Below, in pieces: positions 48,801 through 61,434 of a stretch of 64,000 nt of DNA. The notes beneath the pieces are model-generated. The model made no database searches and had not been told where the DNA came from. It saw only the letters and a list, made by a program, of their open reading frames with translations. Position numbers and translations under genes: made by a program. How positions within the stretch are numbered: the first letter of the stretch is position 1; every line of letters begins with the position of its first letter. The stretch comes from Luscinia megarhynchos (Eukaryota; Chordata; Aves; Passeriformes; Turdidae): contig JAPFBE010000002.1 in NCBI GenBank assembly GCA_034336665.1, forward strand, positions 20,376,906 through 20,440,905, in the 5' to 3' direction.

Positions 48801-51800
48801 CTCCCTTCTCCCTTCTAGCATCCCTCTACCTATTGAAAGACTTATCATGCTTCCTCTCTGAACTAAACATATCACCGACCACACCTTTTTTTAAAACCTC
48901 TGTTTTTTAGACTTTCAGTTGGTTTCATTGCTTTTCCCTGAGTCAAAACCTACACCCTTCTGCAATGTGGTGTGCAAAAGCAGACACCATCCTGTTGTTG
49001 CAAAACCAGGCACCATCCTGGCCCTTGCCAGCACTGAGTTAGAAGAAACACTTCATGTTTTGGACACAATGCTCCTGTTCATCAGTTTCTGTAGGATACC
49101 TGCTTTTCCACAATACTGGCAACACAGACAGGTTTTAGATGGTGATCCCTTATGATCTCATACCTCTTGTTTTTCATCCCATATGGCAGATTTGGAATCT
49201 TCTCTTTATGTGCAGTACTCTGCATGTGTTCTCATGGAGTCACACCCTATTCATGTCAGACTATTTCTCCAATAGTCAAGATCACTTTGAACTCTGACCC
49301 TTTCCTCCCACCTCACTATCAGGTAGCCTTCTGTCTTTGAATGTTAAGATAATCTCATCTAATGCTGTTTAGATTCAACAAATATGCTGCCTGTCCCCTC
49401 ACTGAAAATACTGGAGTGACTTTTGTAAAGCCCCATTTGAAATTTGTTTGTAGGCTGATACTGTGCACAAAGGCAGAGTAATTGCTCAAATACTTCTTTG
49501 TAAAGATTTATTTTAAGATAATACAACTTCTTCAGTAAATCCTCTTTCAACCTACACCCTCCCCTAATCACAAATGAGTCAGGATACCACTTAGTCAATC
49601 AAAAAAACAGATTGTAGCCAAAAGACAGGATTTATTTTCTCTGGATGGAGAACATTCCTATGCAGGGTAGAAAGCTAAGTCAACAAAATAGTACAAAGGC
49701 CCAGTTCTTGCCCACAACTATCCTTTTTATGCAGACAATTGACACCAGGGTGTGATTCTTGGGAAGGGCCTGCTGGATGTGTCTCCCAGCCAAGCCCAAG
49801 GATGTACAGGGTGCATTCATGCACCCCATCTTCCAGAGCAGCACCCCAACAGGCAGTGCTTCACAGACCTTCTCTGCCACCATCACTGCCTTCCAACAAC
49901 TCTCTTTGCTCTCCTGACAGGTACTGCCTGCTGTACATGAGACACACTCCTAAGAAAATTGGAAAATAATGTGTTGAGTGTTGAAGACCTCTTCCCATGC
50001 CCATTGCAGATAATGGTTCGGGGTTCACTGGACAGAGAAGACAACAGGGCCTCCTGAAGCTAGCTTTCATTTCTAAATTGCAATCCAAATAGAAATAAGA
50101 GTGGTTGTGTGTTAAAGGCCAGCTTGAACACTACCTGCAGCAATTAGAAAGGATATATTGCAAAGGAAAAGGAGGAAAATCCAAGCACAAGCTGCTTGCT
50201 ACCAGCTCTCTACAAACATCATGAGGATCCTTGGGGTTTTACAGTTTCCAGCACTCTTTATAATTATTTAATTAATTGGAAATTAGAGGTAATGGAGACC
50301 TGTTATTTGACTTGTTTAAAGAAATAGAAAATAAATTAAAAGAGTGAGTTGGATTTTTTTCCTTAGGTTGATCAGTTCGAGGCAGGGTCTTTTAAGGTTG
50401 CTTCTGACATCTAACCCCTTCCAAATATTGGATGGGGAGGGGGGTTGAGTTAAAGCACTGAATTTCTATTTTGAAACCAGTTAGAATGCATTATAGAATT
50501 AAATTACTGGGAGATGAGGCCTATCTGTGGCCATAGAGAATTTATGCACACAGATTATCATTTTACCCTTAAGGAAAACAATTTACATTTGATTACAACA
50601 CCTCTTGTATGTCCCTTCATATGTCACCTTACTTTTGCCTGCTTTCACACCACAGGTTCTTTAGGATGAAGACATTATTTATTTTTGCCTTGTATGGTGC
50701 CAAATATGTTGCCAGTACTTAAAATAAATAGCAGTAATACAGGCTCATTATCATGCAATTTAAGCCCTGGCAATCTACTCTTGATCCAGGAAAGCCAGTT
50801 TTTTTTTCCTGACACTATCTGTGCTATCTGGGGAGGGATTGTGCTAATACCTTCCATGTGTGTGAAAAGAGCCCTTGCTAAGAAGGTTTTCATGCTGGCT
50901 CTGAATCTGATTTCACATACCCCACTTCACACTGATGTAACTGTTTGCTTCAGTACAGTTGCACTTCACACAGAACCTTCTCCCAGTGACCCTCTGTGAG
51001 CCAGAGGGGACATGGGAACCATTGTTTCTTGAGTCAATGTGAACAAACCTTACGTGACTTCATTTTATTTTCTTTTTTAATAATAGATGCTGCAGTTTTG
51101 TGATTACTTTCCAAACACTGTCTTCATATTTCCCCCGAGGCCCGAAGAAATTTGCAATTTTCTATTATTCTGTTTCCTACCCAGCACACTAACAATTTAG
51201 GCAAATTTTGCCTTTGTAGTATTTAATTTAAACAACTGGAAATGGGTCTGTGCTGTGTGGATTGTGCTGGAGCACAAACATGTTTGCAAGAAAACAGGCT
51301 TTACAGTGCTTTCTGTGCCCTGCAGCCACAGACTCCTGAGACAGGAAATCACAGCACTAACCTGATGATCAAGCTACAGACAGCAGCATCAATGTGCCAC
51401 AGACTTCTGGTATTCTAAGTAAAAGGCAAAGGCAATGAAAGCAGATTAAAACACAAAAATCTGGCAAGTCAGAAGAAATTTTCCTCGTGCCTCTCTGTCT
51501 ATATGCACATGTACAGCCACATACAGACAGAAGCAGCCTCTTCTATAGATACAAACTAATAGGATGATAAAGACACAAATAGGTTTCCAACTTCTTGCAG
51601 AAAAAAATGCATTCTGAAATGATTCATATTACCTTGTGGGGTGGCAACATATTATTTAATGGCAATATAAAATGATACATGCTCTGAAGGGGCTATGCTC
51701 ACAAGAGAAGCTTCTTTTGGAGTCAGCTGCATGCATTACATCACTCGTGGCCACATGTGAATGTTATTTGTGTATGTTCTCTGAAACAAAATAAGGGGGA

Positions 51801-53711
51801 ATAGACAAAGAGAGATTCCTCCCACACCCTGCATGCCAGAATCTCGTTTCCTATCCTCAGCTGGTGCTCAAGAGTCTGACTCCAGCAATAACAGTCTCCC
51901 ACTGAGATTAAAGCACTGGCAAACACAGCTTATCTTGGTTAATGTATACTTAAGTTTTGTGTGTATAATATGTACATATATTTACATACATATAGAAGCA
52001 CACACATATGTATATATTTATGTCTTTCTCTCCCTCCACTGATACACATATTGTGTTTATACACATTTATAAATATGATATGTAGGACATCTTTTGCAGA
52101 GAGGAAATAGTCCCTGGGTGGAAAAACACTCGTAGTTGTGAACCCAAGCAGAGATGATACTTGACTTCAGCAGCTGCCCCCTGCTCCTCTGCACCTCAGC
52201 GGACACAGCCACTCCCAGAAACCTCTGTCTCCTTTCCCCAAGGAATGCTGGGCTCCACTCCTGCTGCAGAGCTGTGGCTCAAGCCTGGCCAGTCACAGTA
52301 GTGTTGTTCTTCCACCTCATATGAACTGTATCAAAACTGCCATAAAGCCCAAAGGCTCAGAGACCCACGACAACCAAAGCACCAGACCATGTTTTTGTGG
52401 AATCATTGAGCAAATGTGCCTGAAGTAAGCAGGACAGACCCTGAAGATATTGCTTACTCACTGGTTTGCTCAGCATCTCTTGAGGCATTGCAACATTTAC
52501 CAGAAATCCCCATGGGGACAATCATACTAGTAAATGTGGTTCACTTGATGATCCTCTGTAAGTTTAAATTAGTCTGGGCAGACATATTTAGCAAGGGAAG
52601 AGACAAGAGAAAGTGATCCAAATCCTGTGGACCATAAACAAATACTTTTGTGGACTGTGACCAGTAGATTTACTGGGACATAAACAGTGCTTACTTACTC
52701 CAGGGTAAAACAACAATAATGTTTCTGAAAGAAATAATAAAATGTCTTAGCTAGTAAATGATAGTTCATTAGGAATGTAAAAATACAGGCATATATGCCT
52801 ATACATATATAGTTGCCAGAAATTAAGGGTTTGTATTTCAGATTTATGTGACATCTCTTCATTATCAGAGTAAATTAATTTACCCTGAAAACTAAATGGA
52901 TCTGTACAATGCATGTATGCAGGTGCTTAGAAGATACAAATAAACATGAAGGGACCTTCATACAAGCAAAATGCTAAAACTGCCAATACTTACTATTGCA
53001 TCATTTAGGGAAAAAAAAAAGAAGCAAGGACGGGATGTCCATAAATAAAAGCTGTTATTTAAAAACTGCTGAGAAACTCAGGTATAAATATATACCAGTG
53101 AGTCAGAAAGTGAAAGGGAAATATGTGGAGTTTGATCATACCCTTGTTTTAGGTGGATACAATGAGACGGAAGAAGGGAATTAAAGCCTTTAAGACCAAA
53201 ATTCAGACCTGTAAAGTACTAAGCCAAAGAAACCTGCACACGAAGCACTGCTATCAAAAATAGCAAAAAATGTTGGTAGGTGAAATACCTACATATGCCA
53301 TACATATATACATGCATAATATATTTTGGTAAGAAGCAGCCACATAGTCTGAGAACATTTAACGTGAATAGCATCAGATGCACTGGTATAGAACAAAAAA
53401 ATAAAAGGAGAGGGAACCTCGAGCTCAAGTCTAGCAGTCTTTTCTTAACAGAGTCCCACTTTCTTCAGATGTTTCCCTAAGCTCATCCAGTAAGTGAAAC
53501 ATCATTTTACTCAAACAACCATTTCATCCTGGTGACAGTATATGCACTGCCATGGATATGTCTTGGCTTAAGCACAGACCAAAGTCCACTGCTTAGAGTG
53601 CATATTTGGAATTAAACCTCTGTTTCCATAGTGCTCCTCACCACTCACAAAAGTTCCTGATTCCAAAATCTTTGTCAACAGAATTTATACATCTAAGACC
53701 TAGTGTTCTGT
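45881..53711 (-). other. GMDS intron segment, no gene recognised
   Basis: AT-rich intron. An AT/CA low-complexity stretch lies at 51958-52075 (listed separately). Open frames such as plus 46493-46846 and plus 48410-48745 have no recognisable domain. No exon of GMDS is found. Confidence 0.6.
51958..52075. repeat. AT/CA-rich low-complexity stretch
   Basis: Alternating TGTGTATA, ACATATAT, CACACATATG and GTATATAT blocks, with no single clean period. Probably a decayed (CA)n/(TA)n microsatellite. Confidence 0.6.
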
Positions 53712-53795
53712 GGTGGACTTAGTAGTATTAGGCTAATGGTTGGACTGGATGATCTTAAGGGTCCTTTCCAACCTAAATGATCCTATGATTCTACT
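53712..53795 (+). mobile_element. CR1 LINE 3'-tail fragment (about 84 bp)
   Basis: The text GTGGTGGACTTAGTAGTATT, then GGTTGGACTGGATGATCTTA, then TTTCCAACCTAAATGATCCT and ATGATTCT is the terminal CR1 3' end in forward orientation. It is the same tail type as the copy ending at 36150. It is severely 5'-truncated, with only the 3' end present. Confidence 0.92.
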
Positions 53796-56700
53796 TAATT
53801 CAGGACAGACTTTCTGAGGCTGCAAGCTGAGCAAGCACCAGCAGAGATGCCTTCCCTTCACCCACTGGCTGGATTTGGTTTTTTTCCACCTTGTCATGAA
53901 ACATATTCTCTCCATTAGACTGCAAAGGTGAACAGCAATTGCAAAATTGTGCAACTCATAATTTTTCAGTGTGCCCATGATACCACCTCAAGATGGTTGG
54001 GAAATGGAGCTGGAAGAAGGAATCCCTTACCTGTAAGTCTCAGTTCTAATCAACCTTGCTGCTAACAAGCCCTACAGCTCTTCCATCCTTATGGATGTCC
54101 ACAATCTACTTTGACTTCATCACAGTTCACACATACAGAAGTATTGCCAAGTTAGTTTATGAAGTCATCTCTTTACACAAATTTTCACAGGGTTTCTTTA
54201 AGATTCTGGTTCTTCAAGGGATAGAGTGAAGCTGCCAAGGAAAGGCCACATGGCATTGAAAATCACAGCAAAGATGTGGGAGACAGAAATGGCTTACATA
54301 CATGGAAACTAAATGGCAAGCATGGCTCTCAGAAGCAAATGTGTTGGTTGCATCTTCTGAATGCTGGCCAGCCCTCACAGTCAGATCTTGATTTACCAGC
54401 ATACTTCAGTTCAAGTAAAGCATAGCCTTAACTTTCATTCTTGAAATTTGTGTTGTTTCTGGAACAGCTCTTCAAGTTAAAAATGCATTCTGTAAACTGG
54501 AAATCAGGGCCTATTAGCACATTTAGAGAAATAATTGGATTAAAGCAGCAGGGATCAGCAGGGATGGAAATTATCTATCCTTTAAATACATCTTAGTGAC
54601 AAAAGTAAAATGTGTGAAAAACATTTAATGCTACTTCTTCAGTGCAGCCTAGCCATATGAAAGGCAACTTTCAATTTTACAATGGGCTTTGTGCCACCAG
54701 AGATATGATAGAAGGGAGTGGGAGGGAGAAATGAGGCTTAGCTAACTAATGAGTTGGGACTATCCGCTGTTTTTGGCTGAAGAACTATTGCTCAGTTAAA
54801 TATAGCAGTTACTCTCCTGGCAGTGCAGAGATGAACACCTCATGAAATGAATTAATGACATTCCTCTGGTTTGATTTCTCATGATCTGTAAAATTTTAAA
54901 ACTGATCCTAATTCCCAGATCTTAGTTTCTATGCCAGATTCACCAGACAGGAAAATATTAATCTGCTGGGATTTTTCAAGGAATTTTCTACATCTAGAAA
55001 TGCTGAGAACATGTTCCTCCAAAATCAAGTAACAGCTATGCTGGTCTCCTTGCTTTCAAAATTAAACTTCTGCAAGCCTACAATGCCTGTAACCACTCAG
55101 GATACAGTGGCTTTTGAATGATTCAGTTTTTTCTCACTAACCCAGTTCTACTTGGTGCTCAATCCAGCACTGGAAAAATATTGCTTTCACAGAATAGGAG
55201 CACTGCAATTTCATTAAGACTCCATCTGAGTCCTGCCTGGGACTTTGTGCCACTGCTTTGACTGCCATGTCCCCAGGCCTGCTTTGCACCAGGGAGAAAT
55301 TCAAACATGCAGTGGGAGGGTGCAGCTCAGCACGTGTCTCTGCAGGCCAGGACTTCAAGACAAGTACTCACAGGACATGAAGGACAAGGTGGAGGCAACA
55401 CAACACACTGAATACAGGGGGACAGACTGAGCCCTCACTTCAGAGTCTATTTCAGAAAGTATGGAAAGCAAATGCCTGTGACTGTAGCTGTGGCAATCAT
55501 TCCATGGCTGTTTTGGATCCCAAATACACTAGTTTGATTTTCCCACACAGAAGTGAAAAAAACAAAAGTGGAAGAAATTGATGTCTGAAATTGCAAGGAC
55601 AGAACATCCCATATTACCAAGTGGCATTTGTGCAACAGGGAGGAGACATAAAGTGTTTAATGACAAGGTTCACAAAGCTTGCTCAGTTTGTGGATATTTT
55701 CCAGGAAGAGAAGCTCTGAATGGGCTGTGTCAACAAAGCTGTCCCAAATCCTTGTGCCTGCCTTTAAAACTGCATTGAAAAACAAGTCAAAGACAGTACA
55801 GCCATTAATACCAGTTAAAGATCCTCAGACCTCTCCAAACCTTGATTGTACCCTGCTTATTTATACAAAAGGTGATACTTAAATGCTGATGTCCATATCA
55901 TGCTGAAAATTGATGCAGAGTGGTAGCCAGGCTGGCTTTTAGTTAAAAATTGCCCATCTGAAAATAATACAAAGAACTAGCTAAAGGTTAATACTGATAA
56001 CAACATTTTGCCTTCTCAAGGCAGACATGATGTTATAAATGTAACATTTCCAAGTTTTGTGGGGCGTGGGGGATTCCTTAAAACTGACGCATCCCTTCCC
56101 CTTGGGCATTGTCAAATCTCAAACTGAACTGGGAAGCTAACACTTCTCTTCCTACACTAGACAGACTCAAAAGAGAGAAGATTCTGCTGGAAACATCTAT
56201 GTTAAGCTCTGCCAAGAAAGCATGTTTTCTCAACAAGAAATGACTGTCTCTATTTGCTTTGTCTCAGACATGTAAACAAATTATTAATTCAACTATTTCA
56301 CGTTTTGGACATGGCACTAATCACAACTTTGATAATGAAACTCCCTCCCACTTTAGTAGCTTATAGCTTGAGGAGCCCTGTGAAATGCATAATAAAATAC
56401 TTGAGAGCTCATTGAGGGAATTGAGCACAACAAATACCTGGAGGAAAGATTATAATCTATTTCCTTTCCACAGAGTCAACAAGGCTAAAGACTGCCCACT
56501 TGATTGTGTCCCTTTCCTCAGGGCGAGTCAGAGATGCAAGTCAAAGCTACTTGCTTGACACAAAACACAGGAAGAAAAAAGAAACAAAAAAAAGCACAAA
56601 AAAAGCCTGAATTTGCAGTGTGGATGGGTCATGCCTGGTGGCACATGTGGTGGGCTGGTGGTACACGGCATTTCTTGCTGTCTGGCTTTGCATGTGTTCA

Positions 56701-59700
56701 GCCTAAGTGCCCGGAGTCTGGACCTTTTTCTGAGCAAGCCAAATTACCCTTAACCACATAACCACACAGCCCCATCTGTGACCTCTCCTCCTGCCTCTGG
56801 AAGGACCCACCCTCTCCGAAGGACAGTTAATTGCATCTCCATGATAATTGAGCCCAAAGACTGCTAGCAAGTAGAGGCTATCAATTGTGTTGAAGTATGA
56901 CTTCTGCTTTTTGTGTTCCAGATTACTATCCACCGAGGATTTCCTAAAGCTGTTGGACTCTAGCCCACATATGCAAAGACAATCTGAAGTGTTAAATGAG
57001 ATGCTGAGTTGTAGCTCTTGCTATGGCCAATGCAGATTATTTCCACCGAGGAAACCACCTCCTTTCTTAATTGCAGGGAGGTGTTTCACTTGCTCATTTT
57101 ACAGCCAGTGTTTGCATCGCACACGGAGATAGCTCTGAAGTGTAAAGTGAGAATTAAAAAGTTTTTAAGATTGCAAAGAGCACAGTAACTTAATAAAAAC
57201 TTGTTTAGGAAGCCAAGTATAATATGTGTTATATTACACCAATCCTAGATCAAGAGTTTAGGACTGAAAACACAGAGAGAATTTAAAGTCACAAAAAGCT
57301 TCTCAAGTTGAAAATCTTGCTGAAGCAATGATTATTGTTTTGTTTTCCCAAAGCAAACTTCTATTTTGAAGCTTTTATTTTGGAGAATTATTAATCCTTT
57401 CACCCCAAAATGCAAGTAACTTGGACATTAAAAATCTTCAATTTAATCTTAGAGCCTACAATGGTTCTTCTGCTTGTCTGCACAGATATCACAATTCTCC
57501 AGCCTAGGGTCAGAACTGCCACTGAATGCATACAAAATTTTGTACTTGTACTGTTTTGTGTCAGCTAAGTAAAATTTATTCTTGGTTCACAGCACTTCCA
57601 AATAAAAAAACCCCAGCATTTTATCTGAAGGAAACTGAATATGGAAATCAACAGAAAACACCACTTAGTTCTCTTAGTGCCACCTCAGCCACTACTGAAA
57701 ACATTTATGGTTGGGCAAGGTTACTTGCAGTAAATATTCTACTTTTCTTTATCATGTCAACAATGCCAGCCAGTGTCAGCTGATGTGGGGAACTGAGGTC
57801 ACTTCTGAGATGCTTATATTAGGAACCTTTGAATTGGGTATGGCTGGTGAAATAAAATACTTGTTTTCCAAAGCATGAACATTTACAGCTAAAGTAAGCC
57901 TTTCCTCAGTGTCTCTCTTTCCACTGCTCCTGGCTGCAGAGGTGTATTTATACCACAAGGCTGCTGAACTGCAGACCTTTTCATAGAGCTCCAGCTTTGC
58001 TGGCAGGAATTTCAAGCCTAGGGGCCAAGACACCGGCCATCCCTTCCTTCCTCTGTGAGTAACCCTGCAGGGGATGCCTCACTCACAAATTCCACCCTGA
58101 AGCAGGACTCAGGATCCCAGGGATCTGCCTACAGTGTCCCTCTAATAGCAGTGTGATTACTGCCAGGTATTAATGTGGGACTGAGTTTGGGAGTGAATTA
58201 AGCATGGTATCTGTTTTTTCTTCCTTCAAAGCTGACTTCATGATCACAGCAAAGCATCTGAGTGGCCATGGAGCTGCAGCATGAGGCCTTCTAATGGCAG
58301 CATTTCATCAGAGGAAAAGCAGAGGGAAGGAGGCAAAGGTTTCCAAACTGACAGGACAGGACAGAGTGTGTGTATATGGGAACTGAAATTCCCATTCTTA
58401 CGCTGCCCAGACTTAGAATGGAATTATCACTCCCTCTCCTTGCAGTCATCCCACCAAAAACCCTCACTGAGGGGCATAAAGCATTTTATTGAATGAATCC
58501 ACTGTTGAGGAAGTAGGATCCCTCTTGTGAAAACACACCATGCAAATGAGACCTGGCACCCACTGAAGGCTGTGGTCAGGATTTCAGCCTCCACCTGGCT
58601 GATCATTTCCACACTTTACCTCTCTGACCACTGTATGCTGCAGTATGGTCTCCAGCAGGCACCAGCAGCACAGTACATTTAAATCAATTTCACCTGAAGA
58701 ATGAATGGCTCCATTTGTAGAATATGTCAAGTGTTAAGAGATCTGTTTCACAGCCCACAGCTTACAACCACTTCAATTCAACATATTTTCCTAAGAGGAC
58801 GCATGCTGTTTGTAAGGCTACCTTCTCATTCTCCACTAACAACAGTTCCTAAGGTTCTCATTTCACAAACCTTTCCTGCCTTGGCTGACAATTACAAGCA
58901 GGAAGGGTGGGATGTTCTTAATCTGAAGATCCCCAAGTCCAAATATCCTTGCAGCCAGAATATTTGTTCTAAATAACGCTATCACCAAACATTCTCAAGA
59001 TTTTCTCTTCTACACCACAGGTATAAATTACTTTGCTATTTTTGAGCATAACACCAAGGAAATCAGGCAGCAAGCTCAGCAACAGCAATTATGATATCTT
59101 CACCATTTGTGAATCTCTGTTGTAATTTGTAATTTCTATTGCCAATGCCATCACTACTTAGCATTTTTTCTAATGTTCCACTCATTAGCCCACACCCATA
59201 AATAGAGGTATTTAATTTTAATAGTGCTCCCTGGTCAAAATCCCTTATAAAATTCCACAGTTTTCTACACTAACAGTCCCTAGTGCTTTGTTTTACAGAA
59301 GTGTTAGGATAGTGCTCTGGGCAATTACTCAATAGTATTGGAGTACAGTTGTTAACCTATGGCTCTGAATCAGCAAAGCTATAAATACACCCTAACACGT
59401 TATTTAATTAAAAGAATGGTAAACTTCCAGACATCTGTGTTTCTTCAGATAACCTTCTACAGATACACCCAAACTGGGACTTCAGAGATGACTAATGAAA
59501 ACATCTATCAGGAGTAAAAGACCAAATAGAAATATTCACAACTGTGCATAATTCTGTCAGGGAGGGAAAAGTTTCCTTCAATAAAAGGAAAAAAAAATTG
59601 TTTTTCTTTCTATGTAGTAAACAGCAATTTTTATGGGTGCTTTCAATCTACTCTGAAGCTGTGTGAAATATCTTGTCAAACAAATATGAGAAAGTACCAA

Positions 59701-60734
59701 TTTGGCTGTGAAGCTCTGTCATTTTCTGTTTTGTAATCTTGTCCCTGGCTAAGCACAAGAAACTGTACAAGATACAGACTTTGCAGCTCTTAAGAGAGCG
59801 TAAGAAACACTTTCCAAAAGGCACTGTTTGAGATCTCATGAACCTCTTTTTCCCTCTTTTATGACTCTTCAGCAACTCAACTGGTTGCAGACTGTAGAGG
59901 CGTCCCTCCAGCTGGTGTTTGCCTCTTGACAGAGTTGCACATGGATTACAACTCCCAGCAGTCACTGAGCACTGTTTAAATGGGATTTAAACAGGGAAGA
60001 AGGAGAGAGAAAGCACATGTATGTGCATGACACGTGCATTTCATCAAGAATGAACACCAAATCAAGTTCACTTGTTTCACTTACTTACCAATAGCTGGGA
60101 AAAAAGCCCCAGCAGCCACCTACACTAAGAAGCTGGACTCTTTTCCTTCTTTTCACTAGTAGAACATTTCCAGGCATGTGCTTTTTTGTTCTTGCTCTGG
60201 GATTCTTGGAGATGTTTTTAAAAGGCATCTCCTAAAATAAAACCTGAAAACCTTCTGGTTCTGCAAACAGGTCAAGAAGACATTCATGTGTTCAGCTAGC
60301 TGGGCAGCAAAAACTGAGAGCAGTATAGGTGCTGGGGAGTGACAGAAGTGGGGAGTTAGTGTTCTGAGGCAAGAGTCTCATATTTCTTTTGAGAAAAAAA
60401 GAGCATTAAGTAAAACAGAAGTATTTGAGCTCTGAAGAGATGTAACAGTAAAAATGCAATGTCTAAATACATTTAAAAAGGAGTGATAACAGACAACTGG
60501 GGGGAAAGAGGAAGGAAAATAGGAAGCAAGGCATGACTACTGATGCTATTGGAAAATGGGTGATTAGATGACTAAAATGTAGGGAATTAAGTGTAAGGCT
60601 AGGGAGAACAATAAAGTACGTATCGTATAAAAATCCCCCCAGCAAATCAATGACAAACTGACCCTTAACATAAATTTTCATTTTTTAGTAGAAAACTACA
60701 AGAGAGGTATCTTTGGATCTATTAGGCAATTGAT
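53796..60734 (-). other. GMDS intron segment
   Basis: Mostly AT-rich intron. A candidate element at about 56820-57130 is listed separately. No GMDS exon, RNA gene or additional LINE is recognised. Confidence 0.6.
56820..57130. promoter_or_regulatory. Possible conserved non-coding element with acceptor-like start
   Basis: The stretch contains CATATGCAAAG (POU/octamer-like, near 56969), two CCACCGAGGA copies (about 56930 and 57043) and a good acceptor-like TTTTTGTGTTCCAG ending at 56921. A plus-strand frame runs from that acceptor to a TAG near 57130, giving a cysteine-rich tail unlike anything I know. I cannot tell a regulatory element from an orphan exon. Confidence 0.25.
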
Positions 60735-61434
60735 GTACAAACTGGGGACCAGAGACTGGAGAGCAGCCCCATGGAAAGGGACCTGGGGGTCCTGGTCCTT
60801 GGCCCAGTAGAACACAAGTCAGCAGTGCCCTGGCAGCCCCTGGCAACCTGGGGTGTCCTGGGGGGATCAGGCACAGCATCACAGCTGGGCAGGGGAGGGG
60901 ATTGTCCTGCTCTGCTCTGAGCTGGGGCAGCCTCACCTCCAGGGCTGGGGCAGCTTTGGTGCTGCAATATAAGAAGGATATAAAGCTGTTGGAGAGCATC
61001 CAAAGGAGAGCCACAAGGATGATGAAGGAGGGGAAGCTGCACGAAGAGCACCTGAGGCCATTTAATTTGTTCATCCTGGAGGAGACTGAGGGGAGACCTC
61101 ACTGAATTAGAACTTCCCCACAAAGGAAAGTGGAGGGGCAGGCACTGATCTCTGTGGTGACACTGCCAGGACCTGAGGGAATGGCCTGAAGCTCTGCCAG
61201 GGAAGGTTTAGCTTGGGTATCAGGGAAAGGTTCTTCACCCAGAGGGTGGTTGGGCACTGGAACAGGCTCCCCAGGGAAGTGGTCACAGCACCAGGCTGGC
61301 AGAGTACAAGAAAATGCTCTCAGGCACATGGTGTGACTCTTGGGATGTCCTGTGCAGGGCCAGGAGCTGGACTTGGTGATCCTTGTGGGTCCTGTCCAAC
61401 TCAGAATATTCTATGATTCTATTCTATGGTTCTA
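60735..61434 (+). mobile_element. CR1 LINE fragment, 3' end, forward orientation
   Basis: Extended agreement with a CR1 3' portion: GACTGGAGAGCAGCCCCATG, GGGATTGTCCTGCTCTGCTC, ATATAAGAAGGATATAAAGC, GAGACTGAGGGGAGACCTCA, GGTTCTTCACCCAGAGGGTG, CACATGGTGTGACTCTTGGG and GATCCTTGTGGGTCCTGTCC. It ends with tandem ATTCTATGATTCTATTCTAT, the characteristic CR1 3' microsatellite. It is 5'-truncated with several internal deletions and is a different subfamily from the copy at 35085-36150. Confidence 0.95.

Noticed and set aside
49739..49800. Weak similarity to a CR1 segment (GGTGTGATTCTTGGGA)
   Set aside because: Only a short stretch agrees and there is no CR1 3' tail nearby; too weak to call.
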